64,000 bases of DNA from Acanthaster planci. Its lineage: Eukaryota > Echinodermata > Asteroidea > Valvatida > Acanthasteridae. The DNA is taken from the NCBI RefSeq assembly GCF_001949145.1, contig NW_019091440.1:347281-411280 (forward strand). Direction: 5' to 3'. Every line of letters starts with the position of its first letter. Position 1 is the stretch's first letter. Below the pieces are notes generated by a model. That model saw only the letters and a program-made list of their open reading frames with translations. It was not told the origin of the DNA and made no database searches. Below are positions 10,631 to 22,200 of this stretch, one piece after another. The translations under genes were made by a program, and so were the position numbers.

Positions 10631-10788
10631 CAGTGCGCCTCCAAGAGTTTGCAACGCACTGGCTAATCATAATGCGTTAAATCTGTCGACCCAATGCGCG
10701 TTTGGAAAGGGTCGACAGATTTCGCGCATTGTGATTGGCCAACACGTTGTTAACTCTTGGAGGCGCACTGTTGTAAATCACCCGTATT
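10631..10788. mobile_element. MITE family A, copy 2
   Basis: The same palindromic body (CCAAGAGTTTGCAACGC ... GTCGACAGATTTCGCGCATT ... GGAGGCGCACT) and right end CACCCGTATT. The extreme left terminus AATACGGGCG is lost or diverged. Confidence 0.8.
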
Positions 10789-12765
10789 CGATACCTTTTG
10801 GCATTATTCGCCGTTTAGTCAGGTACTTCTGTGAAACTAAGCATGCCAATATTGTAAATCTGATGCGAATGCTGGGTGAGTTTTATATGATAAATGGGAA
10901 ATTCATGGCATTCTTACGTTGAAACAATGTGAGTTGCAGATCTGAAGGCTGTGTTTGAGAACCAACGTTACAAAGCTGGAGATCAGAAAAGTTGATGAAC
11001 TGTTATGGAAACAAATTATATCAGCTCATCAAGCAATACCCTGGTCTATTCCGGTAGATTGAAGGCAATGTGGCTTCTCTTACTGTAACTCTTAACTTGA
11101 TGCCTCTTTTCCTACCTCCATGGTAATTCCAATGGACTTGAACCGATTCGACCGTATCCAATGATGCCATTCAAGCTTGATATGTATTACCCGATGCGGT
11201 ATCGCAGATTTCACGACTGATACGTTCCATCAAGGCCACCGTACAGGTTCTCTGGAGCGTTTTTTTATGTCTGCTGGCGAGAGTAATTTGCGCATGTTCA
11301 GGCGAATGTTTCGCTGTAAACAGCATGCTGACAGTATAAAGGCAAAATACAAATAGATCAAATGGGTCATGGTTTACTGAGATTTTGTTCAGCGTGTATG
11401 CAGTAATGGGAACGACCTGTGACCGACGACCTATTCATTGAACAAAATGTACACTCAGTAATTGTGCAGAGTAAGTGGGCACTTGCCTGATTAAACGCAG
11501 TGCCCGCCGAGAATAAAATTGCGGGCACAGAATCGAGAGTGATATCCGGTCTCCTGTAAACCAAATACAGATACATGTGTCGTATGAAGTTCGAATAGTC
11601 TGTGCCTCACTGTGAATGTATGACCCTGACGTATGACTTTGTGCAGTAAGCAATGGAACAGGAGGCGGGTACTCCATTCACTTTGTGGCGTAAGGGAAAA
11701 GAGACAAGTTTTCACGGCAGTCCAATTTTCGACACGATAGCAGCATTCGTCTCCACGGTCTCAACGCACAATCCAAGACTGGCACAAACGGCCAGGAACC
11801 TTGCCGGGAGCTGACCCCGTGATTGACGGACTAGAGCCCCATTGTAAACTTGTCCGCGGCTTAACAACTGCCAGCAACTCTCTTGTTCGACTCTACCGGC
11901 TTAAAAACCCTTGCCATTGTCCCAGCCAAGGAGGTCTGCCCTGGCCCTGATAAGCAAGCGATTAGTTCGCCCTGAGTAAACAACGAACAATTATAGGACG
12001 TGCAGAAGCTGTCACATCACACAGGGGCGCCACATGCCAGCCCCTTGATTGGCAGGTGTCAAACTGCCCTTCTTATTCATGGTGACGGGTATGTCCTACT
12101 TCACCACCGTCTGGCTTGCACTGAAGACGGTGGCCACTCAGTCAGGATAACCTAATCACTGCGTTCGTCGTGCGCAATGACACGTTGAAAAAGTGTCTTG
12201 CCTTGTCACGTGGTCCGTGTCTCTCTCGGATCTTGTTGCTGCTTGAGAGAAACATCCCGATGGGATTGTTCGTCTTGTATGAGACTGCCGACGTTCAATG
12301 AGAACAGACGTCTCCAAGTGCGGCTTCCGATAAGTCAAGCTGTGATTGGAATGGGGCTAAACTAGCGCCCAGCCACAGCCTGTCTAGCTCGAGAAGTTGA
12401 ACAAGCAAGGAGGCGATAGTCGCGGTAGTCCTGAGCATCCACGAGAGCACGGGGGAAAATTGAGTTGCAACATCCTCCTATTAATATGCTGGAATGCCTT
12501 TTGATGAGAATTGTCTCTGTCTCGTGTCTCCTTATTTGCTGAAGGCAGGCTTGCATTTTTTTTAGGGCGAGCCCGGACTACGAACACGAACAAAACATCT
12601 GATTCCAGTCATTGAAACTTCGCAAATTCATCGAATGATCGTGGACAGGCTGAGTGAAATTGCACTGCAGAAACCAACTTGTGATTTTGAGCAAAGCGCC
12701 TTGGTGAAATCGCTCTTTCCGCCGCAGATACACGGGCTTGGCTCCGTTCTCTCCCCCATCCGACC

Positions 12766-13228
12766 ATGGCAAGATTCGGCCTTTCCGTGGCGGTCCCTTT
12801 ACTCGTGCTCCTCGGTCACTGCTGTGTCCGGCTGGTGGACGCCGCGGGTTGTGAGGCCATCCAACTGCCTATGTGTTCGGGCATGAAGTACAACATGACC
12901 CAGATGCCTAACCTGCTGCACCACAGCGCGCAGGAGAACGCCCGCCTCTCCATCGAGCAGTTCCAGGACCTGGTGGACACCAACTGCAGCAACCTCCTCC
13001 TCTTCTTCCTTTGCACCATGTACGCGCCCATCTGCACCAAGAGCCTGGAGTTCGAGGTGGAGTCGATCCCGCCTTGCAAGGGGGTGTGCGTGGAGGCCCG
13101 GTCGAAGTGCGAGCCAACCATGCTGAAGTACAACGTGACATGGCCCGAGTATCTGTCATGTCAGCACCTTCCTGAGTACACGAGGGGCGTGTGTCTCACT
13201 CCAGAGGCCATCGTCGATACTATGCCAG
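12766..13228 (+). CDS. sfrp3/4: sFRP3/4 exon 1: signal peptide and Frizzled CRD
   Basis: Encodes the whole CRD in one exon and ends at ATGCCAG|GTAAAG, phase 1. The open frame continues into the intron to 13467, but that extension has no domain and is ignored. Confidence 0.95.
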
Positions 13229-16200
13229 GTAAAGTGTCTTTCTTTTACGACTATAATTTACCATGTGGGGCATTAAACTTGGAAGGTATTATTATGTTCG
13301 TCATTCAATGGGCCCATATGCGATTTAACTTTAATGCAGTCCACATAATGCACCCTCGTGTCCCATTCGACCTTATTTTAATTTATCGTTTTACCATTTT
13401 CAGGGCATTTTGGCGTCTTTTTAGATGTTTTTCTGCCAGCTTGGCGAATTTATGTGCTCACCTTTGATGCCATTAATTTCAGAGAGAAACTTGCATATCA
13501 TATTGTAATTTCATCACCTAGATTTGCCACATGTTGGATGTTTTGGTGTCTTGAATTTTCAGCTAGTTACCGGCAACTAAATTGTACAGTATCGATGATG
13601 CAAGGTCATGAAGGTATTATATTTTGGCCGAGGGACTTGTGTCAAAACTTTCAATGGCACTTTGTAAAATTTGCCACAATCTCGGCTATCTGGGCATGGA
13701 TGTACCCTGTAGTAATCGTGATTAACGAAACGAGCAATGGCGGCTTTAAGTTGGAACCAGTCAGATGGCTGAGGTCGGGATGTCGACGTGTGGTAAATTA
13801 GATTAAACGGGGTGGCCGTAATACTAATAGGACCACTGAGGACGTCAGTCGCTCACTAGGAGTGAGCACCTTGGCTTTTAAACCATACCACTACTTGACT
13901 GTATGATTGGTTTATACATTCCCCCATGGCTTATACTACAAGTGGAAAGATTCCTCACTGTCGTTACTATTTCAACAGCGATGGGGGGGGGGGTAAAGTA
14001 AAGGCTTACCGTAAATCTCCTGACTTAAATTCCACAGTACACGGTATCTGTTTCTTGATTGCAACAACATTTGTTGTTTTTTTGGTCGAAATGCAACATC
14101 TATTTCTGAAAATGAGCCCACTGCATTCTTTGTCTTCCTTAAGAAGTAGGGTTTGCCGAGAATTATACACATTAGAAGCTTCCAAGGCCTCGGTACTTCA
14201 AATATCTACAGAACCCAAGGGGCAACTTCCTTCGTTGCCCCCCCCCCGAAGTGTAGATCCCTGCCAGTCCAAGCATAGCAAAAACTGATTGGACAGTTTG
14301 GCCTTGCCAGGTGGGTAATGAGCCACCAAATCAGCGTTGCCTTCTCTTACAGAGTTTTAACCCGTCACCTTTTTTTTTACTGTCCCGAGATGATAATCCG
14401 GGAGGGATTGGGCCGTCTGGCGCGGCTCGCATTGTCAGGGTTTTGACGCAAAGACCTCCGTGCGTGGATCCTTCACGCACGAGCCAAACAAAAGGCGTTG
14501 TGGGGGAAAACACCTCTCGCTAGAGATGGACTTTTCCCCCTGTGATTGAATCTTGCTCTTGCAAGTTCCATTTTCTTTTTTTTTTCTGACAGTCGATGAC
14601 GCTGTATCTTAGTGAGTATTTTGCATCGAGAGCTGCTTAATTATTAAAAGTCTACAAAGAAAGGAGTTTAGATTCCTGCGTTTTCTGTTCTTTTGCAAAT
14701 TATCATTATTATACATCTCACAGTTATAAAATGACAACTACCGACTTTGTCCCAATTACGAAAGCTTCGCGTGAGGGGATACAATTTTGATGGCCATTGT
14801 TGGGACCGGACCATATTGAGGCAGCGGAAGTGATGGAATTGGAAATTGAATGTAATAAGAAAGCATATATACATGTACTAACTATATAATGATTCACAAA
14901 TCGCAATTGGTGGTTAACATGTTTAACTTTCATTTTCTTGACTAGACTTCGAGTCTGTGGTTGGATAGTCAACCCTGTGTCTCAATTAGGCATTGGTATT
15001 TCACATCCACCCTGTTTTTTGTTTGTTTGTTTTTGCTTTTTTGTTTTGTTTTGTTTTTTGTGCAGCTTAGTGAATGTTGTTCCGCAATAGCTCTATACAC
15101 GTACCGGGGATCTTGACTGCCTGATCTAGGTTTGGATCCCGTGCAAGTAGGAGCACAGTGGTAATTTTTTTAATCATCGCCTGCACCTGCTCCTTCGCGG
15201 GCCTGATGGAGTCAGTAGGATACATGGTGAAGATTTTTTTTAATATCTTTGAGTAATATGTGAACTTCCTGGGCCACGTGACGGTGCTGCTCCGGTGCAG
15301 ATGCCAAGCACGTTGTCATGGCGGTTTCCTTGCTTTGACCCGGGTTAGAATCCCACTCAGTCCGATGTGCGTTGGTGTCATGTTCGTGGAGAAGTTCAGT
15401 CCTAGTATGAAGGTTTCAAAGGACCATGCAAACTCTTCCGCATGTCTACTACCTAGGCATTAGTCTTGTGGGTCCAAATCGCCTTTCGCAGTGTTGCGGT
15501 CCGATATGCGTGCAGTGTGTAGTGTGCATTGTATAAATACGATTCACTGTGAGTGTGACAGCGCCCTTTTTTGGAGGCGTACCAGCCACTAATTATTGTC
15601 TGGTGATGGTTCATGTGGCGCAATAAACAGGAAGGTCTTGAAAAGAAGACTACTACCCAGGCATGAAAACATTGGTTTGCGAGTCTTTTTGGTATGCTGT
15701 TGCTGACATTAAGGTTGAACATAATCGTGTTGTTGTGGCTGTAGTTGTCTTAAGACGCGATACGAGTCGCTGAGTTCTAAAATCTTCGCAATGTAGATTT
15801 TACTCTTTCCTTTCTTTGCAGTTTTTGTTTAGTAAAGAAAGCATCAGTTTGTTCATTTCAACAAAGATACGTCTTCTCTTGTAATGAAAACGTACACAGA
15901 TTCTTTTTCACAGCATTTCTCCATGAGCCATTCCGCCCGCGAGCACTGATGTTAGTCAGGACAACAGCGAAAATGACAACTTTTACTGGATTATTACACT
16001 TGCTGAAAGGCCCTGGAAAAATTGAAGACACGTAGGCGGTTCTGTACCAGTCGGGTTTTTTTTTACGTCCGTGGTTGTGAGCGGTCGTTTCCATTTGCGA
16101 GGGGTGGGTTGATGACGCGTATCATTGACGGTGTATAAACGTTCTCATCATCTCACCTGCTGCCGGAACCCTGCGGGGTGCGCTTCCTCATTGTTATCAC

Positions 16201-19200
16201 GCAAGTCGCATACCTCGACAGTTGCACCTGTGCTGCGGTAATAATTCAATAATTCTAAAAAAGACAAACAGAATAATTGAAATAAACAAAGGCGACGTTA
16301 TGTCGAAACGCAGATGCATACCTTTGCATAGAAGGCGAAAATCGTGTGCGTGCAAACAACCACTAAACACAGACCGTGGGACGGGAAAAATTATTGACCT
16401 ACATTGGGAAAATCGAAGACAAATATTTGTGTTCTTAAATGGGTTATAAACAGAAATGTGATGAATTTCAAAACTGGAGTGGGGGTTGGTCTAGTATCCT
16501 GTGGTAAACCTTCTTGCAAATGACTTGATATTGGTGATTTCTGCCAGCTCTTTGGACCCACTGTATTGACGTTGTTATTTAGGTCACAGTAGTCTGAAGG
16601 TAATCCGATTGGCCCACGTAATGAGGCCAGTCGTCGGAAATGTTGGAAACGAGGTTTGGACGTTGGTTTGTTCATCAGTTGTAATGATTGCAGACAGAGA
16701 TACCAGTATACATTCAAGGTGACAAATCGACTAATAACCCCACTCCAGATACCGCAAAATCGAAATCTCATGTTTCTCGAGAAACTAAACCAACTCGCTT
16801 AATTTGCTTGATTACTTCAAAACAATTTCTGTATCCGTTCTCATTTGGGGACATTCTGTCCCAAGAGACGATATGAAGGGTGTTCTTCTGGGGTAACTCG
16901 GCGCACAACAAGCAGCGAAGTCAATTGCCCATCATTTGTCACCCGACGGTGGGTAATTATCCAATCGAAACGAAGATAAATGAGAAGACGGCTGAGAAAG
17001 GCTGAACCTGTTGGTACCATTCCAATAAACAAATTGGGTTCCTCACTGCACATGCGTGATAAATGTCAGAGTTGATGGCATCTTAAGCCACATAAAGCAT
17101 GTGTAGCCCTCTTTATATCCACCCTGCACCCCCCCCCCCCCAGTTTAGTCATACATGCCGACTCTAATCAGGCTTCGGCCCAATTTTTGTGCGTGTGACA
17201 AATGGTCTCTCACCCCCCCCCCCGAACACGGGTCTACTGATGAGCCGGTCCGTTTGTGGGTCCATCAGTCACCCTGAGCAGATCCCGCTAAACCCCCGCC
17301 CCGGTGGCTCGGTAAACACTGCAGCAGCCAAAATATACGCGCCGGTATGTTTTTAGCGCCTCAAGAACTGGGGCACTGTAATTGCAGGGTTGGGGTGGGC
17401 TAACGGTTGGGTCACGTGGTACAGGCTTTGTGGCGATGGTAAAGTATGATCTCGCGCTAGACTGGGCGTCTTCCCCTCATCCTGTGTACCTGTTACAACC
17501 ATTAAAATCATTCATAGCAAGTACACACAGGCCTATATATATAATGAACCTTTTCAGCCGTTGGTTACAGTAACTGCATCAGTCAGTCAATATGCCTTAA
17601 ACTACAGAGAAAAAAAACACAAGTTGTTTTGTACGAGCGTCTGTGACTACATGTATTCACTTGTCAAACTGAGAAGTCAAACTGAGTATTATGCTTTCAA
17701 AATCTTGGTCGTGCTGGTCGACATCTTGACATCTGTTTTCTGTTGCTTGGTTAAGGGCCAATTACGTCACCAGTGACGTCACAGTGTAATTCAAGTTAAG
17801 AGTTAGATGAATAATCCATCTTGCAGTCTGTCATATTCCCGACGAAAGTCAGTTGCCAATAACCTCGCCAGACTAATTCATTACTGACATTCTGCCATCT
17901 AACTTACTGGAAGGAAATGAGGAACAGACATGGATTTTTCGAAGAAACATCTGTTTCTAGGTTACGAGGTTACTGGGGTTTTTTTGAAAAGCTTTCGGGC
18001 AACAGTCCCAACGAAGTTGGGCTTTTGGGCCTTTTGAAGATCGGTAGGCGCGCAGTCGACCCCCCTCATACCCCCCCTTGTAACCACTTCGCTAGAATGG
18101 CCCATTTCTACGGCGTCTCTGGTCCAAACAAGTGTTTGCGATGAAAATGTATTCACTTTTGACCTACATGAACACTCGTTCGCAGATACTGAAGATAACC
18201 TTAAGTGTTATTCTTCATTGTGTAGGCATATAACTGAATTTAACATGGAAGATAATCGGTTGTAATTTTTCTCTAAATTATGTTTCACTGGATACCAGTT
18301 TAAATTATAGATTTGATGAGTATACCGTTACCTCTTTTCCCCCAGTATCAAATAAGGCCACAAGTTCTACTAAATAAAAAAAATTCATACGGAAATGCCC
18401 AAACGTTTTAAATTGTTTTGGTGTCGACGGCCACCACTTCGGATTCCCCGAATTCATCGCAGTTGTGACATGGGCTTTTTGTCTGATCTAAACATTTCCC
18501 TTTGAAGCTAGAAAATTTGTTTTACATGACAAAATGTAAACTCCTTTATGCACGCCAACTTGATACATTAACCAGACAGTTCCTGAGGTTATTTGATCGG
18601 TTGCTAGTCAAATACATGAAATCAAGAAGGGTATCTGACTGATAAAACGGGAAAAGTCACCAGATTTCACAGTGATGGGCTGGAGCGCTCCTACGCCCCT
18701 GGTCCTAGTAGGGCTTAGAGTTTCGGAGATAAGTGTAGTGGACATCATTTGCGAGACTTTTGAGAACAATACGAGGGTTATTGGTTGCTTGGGTCTTCAA
18801 ATACATCAAAACATGTTCCAGTAGCCCGGACGTCTGTCAGCGTCGGCGCGCCTTCACGTAGTTACTGTGAAAAATATGTGCACGCTGTGGTCCGCAGAGA
18901 CTGAAGCCGAGCCGCAAATCGAGCACTCATTAGTTAAACTGTGGCGAAGGTAAATAATATAAAAGTGTGTTGAAATGGTCCGTCTGTTTCCAAGACGATG
19001 CGCGAACAGAAGGTTCGCATATCTGCCATCACAGTCCCGTTAGCCCGACGAGTCGCATTGGGTCAGCCCCTTGCGACGCTTAGAGGTTAATAAATCAGAC
19101 AGTCTGACGCGCCGACATGCCCTCCTGGTCCACGGCGGTTGGGAAAGGGAAGCAAGGAAAAGTGGCTGCACATTCCCAGAAACCGCCAATTAATCCCACA

Positions 19201-22200
19201 AGTGCCTTGTGCGGTCCGACTGGAATTGAAGTCACATCCTGCCAAGTGACATTTAAAGGGAACACTTTTCTGGAGTAGGTCAAATGGTTAGATCTCATGG
19301 ATTTTTGTGCGCATCTGTGATTTGAAGTCCTCATCAGTGTGGCTTTGATCGATCGATCCATCAAGGGATACCAACCGACAGAGGACCCACCACCGAGACT
19401 GCGACTGCACCAGAACCGGGGCATTGGTTGAGAGGGGAAAAAAATAGAATTCAGAAAAGAGCAGGAGTGCATGGAACCCAAACTTGCCTCTACGAGCTAA
19501 AGTGTAAGCCCCATAAAATTGACCCCCCCCAAAAAAAAGTAATGATGATCACCAGTTCTGGAGACTCGACAATATTTTTCCCTTTTTGAGTCATTTTGAC
19601 TTTTAGGCCACCTGAAGGAATAGCAACTAAAAGTTCAGGTTCTGAAAACGATGGAGGCCTGTCTGTTCAGACAGAAGGGCCTTCCATGCGTGCTGTCTGT
19701 TTCTACATTTGTGCGAATGGAACCTACCTGGTTCGTTTTGCTTGGACGGTAAGTTGCAGTAATGTGCAACTGCTACAATCCCCACGTTCTCTTTACGCCA
19801 CGCCGACCCAATGGTTAAATCACGTGGTGTGCAATGCACCAGTTGAAAACCAGTGATTTTGTCGAACACAGGCAGCTTCACGGTTATAGCAAGATAACAT
19901 TTAGGTCCAAATTCTTCGTAATCTTCGTCTTGCAATACGGATAATACGGGCGTTTCATCATAGTGCGCCTCCAAGAGTTTGCAACGAGTTGGCCAATCAC
20001 AATTAACGCGCGAAATCTGTCGACCCTTTTCAAAGGCGCATTGGGTCGATAGATTTTGCGCGTTGGTGTTGGCCGACGCGTTGCAAAATCTTGGAGGCGC
20101 ACTATTGTGAAAAGCCCGTATTGGAAGATCCTTGTAACAACAAGGTACATTTAATTTGTAAAGTCCCAACGATTTGTTATAAAAGGGGTTCAACCGCATG
20201 GGCCCTGAGCAGGACCAAGAGAGGGCGCAATTTTCCTAGCAACGGAGTCTCCTTTGGTGGGAACGAAGGACTGTAAAACCCAAGCGTTGCAGTCACATCG
20301 CGCTACCAACAAAATGAACACTCCCCACCAACATTGGCTCTTTTCAACCTATGAGGGGCCCGGGGTGCTTCTGCTCAAGGCGGAAGATGCTGGCCCGGTT
20401 GTTGTTTTTGAGCTGTTAATCGTTTATAGATGGCATTTACTTGTATTTAAAGTTATAGGCCGATCTAAAAATCATCTTTTCTCTTCCAGACGAAGACGAC
20501 AACAACAACGAGAGCGGCGTCGTCACCGAGCCTGTCGTACCTGGCAGCATCCTACCACCGAAGCCAAAGAGGAAGGGTGCGTTTTGACAAAAAATGGTGT
20601 CTGTAGAAAGCGCTTTTTCTACTGAGAGCGCTTTATATTTAGAGGTCATTCCCCTGTAACCACGGCCCTAACTATTGAGGCCGGTGACCGCAAATCTCAA
20701 AATTAAGTGTACACACTTTATAATGGAAAATTTATTGTTAAAATCGCACGTTCTGTTTGTGTAAGGCGTAAGCGGAAGTGAAGACCCTTGGTCAATTTCC
20801 ATTCTAATTAACCCTCAGGCTGTTATTCATTCTGTTTCGATTAGTTTGTGTTTGAAAGAGATGCGTTCGGTATCCAGATTAGTTGGCAATATGTGGGTGA
20901 AGAAACGCTTGAGGTTACCAATGATTTATAGTTTTGGTCAAGACTTTTTGCATTGAAACTTTCCCCAATTTGCGAAGCCTAGTCACGCCCCTAAATAACA
21001 AACAGCCAGACGTTGTTTGTGTGCACACCAGCTTTGTGACGTCATCAAGCGGCATTCATCATGAAGTGCGCCCTCATCGTCTTGACCAAGACTAGATAAT
21101 TTGCAGTTTGCACGGTTTTTTCACTGCTGACTCGTGTCGTATTTCGAGAGGTTGGGACACGAGTAATTATGTCAAAAAAAGTACACATAAGGGAAACCAG
21201 ACTTCTGAAAATGGGTATGACGTTTGGTAGGAGCAAGTTCGTATATGTACATGTATATCACAGCCACTTTATACTAGAATTTTGTTTATTGAATTGATAG
21301 AGTTAAAAATCACCTGATTTGAGAATTTACGAAATTTCCTGAAGCTATGTTCATTGTAAATTAAGATGGTTCCGTCTTTTGTCGGACATTTCCGTCGTTT
21401 GTCGGATACCTGTGGGTGTAAAATTGTTGCACGTGCATTCAAGCTTTAAATTTCACTTATCAAATAACCTGAACATGTTTGTTTTTTTCTGTAAGATGCA
21501 TGCTTGTAACAGTACATGCCTAGACTGAGATGTTCAACCTCACTGACAATCGGTGGCTCACATCGATCACTTCAAAAGTCATTCACAGGCACTTTACCCG
21601 GGCAAAATGGAGTCTTCACTCAAACGATGGTTGGGCTTTTTGCGCGTGCGTCGTGGGAAAGTTTTTTTTTAATGCTGCTACCTGACCAACGATCTTGCTT
21701 AAGATTGAGACCTCATCAGTCAAACGGCATGCATGGGACATCGAGTTTTTTTGTTTATGTGGTAATTTAATTTTAGTGAAGTTGTAAGTGAAGCTTTAAA
21801 TTTCACTTATCAAATAACCTGAACATGTTTGCTTTTTTTCTGTGTAGGAAGCTGCAAGCGTTGTGAGAATACGAGGATAAACCAAGGTGTCTTCCTCGAG
21901 AAAGCCTACGAATATGGTATGTCGGACAACGCGATCTTGAACGAAATGCGCGGCCAACTTTGAAAAACCTTGAAATTATGCTAAGATGCTTCAATTTGGG
22001 TAGATAATAGATTGCATTCTTTGCGCTCCGATGGTCAGTGCACAAATCAATAAAGTGGATTCGGAGAGCATTGTCCGAAATGGCCAGGTCGTGAATAGAA
22101 CCCGTGCATGTATACAACTTCCCACACCGCCTTCAAGACGGCAAGCGAGACAGTGGGCCGAAAATAGCCAGAGCGACAACACCACATTCAGTTCCGTGCA

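Larger units (their letters stand above)
8460..12765. other. Intergenic region between NLR and sFRP3/4 gene
   Basis: No supported exon. It contains a family B MITE (8589-8986) and two family A MITEs (10023-10194 and 10631-10788). The 2 kb next to 12766 should include the promoter and 5' UTR of the sFRP3/4 gene, but no clear TATA box or other core element stood out. Confidence 0.5.
13229..20489 (+). other. Intron 1 of sFRP3/4 gene
   Basis: A 7.3-kb intron without supported nested genes. It contains homopolymer runs (C and G tracts near 13983, 14240 and 17131), a family A MITE (19943-20122) and a reverse-strand family D repeat (20201-20380). Some tRNA-like B-box sequences near 15125 and 15340 are not convincing genes. 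Confidence 0.6.

Noticed and set aside
12635-12886. 83-residue open frame overlapping the start of sFRP3/4
   Set aside because: It is in a different frame from the CRD and has no recognisable content.
13229-13467. Open frame running past sFRP3/4 exon 1
   Set aside because: It follows a good GTAAAG donor, encodes no domain, and the NTR exons downstream join exactly at 13228.
15100-15360. B-box-like GGTTTGGATCCC and GGGTTAGAATCCC
   Set aside because: No matching A boxes or tRNA folds.
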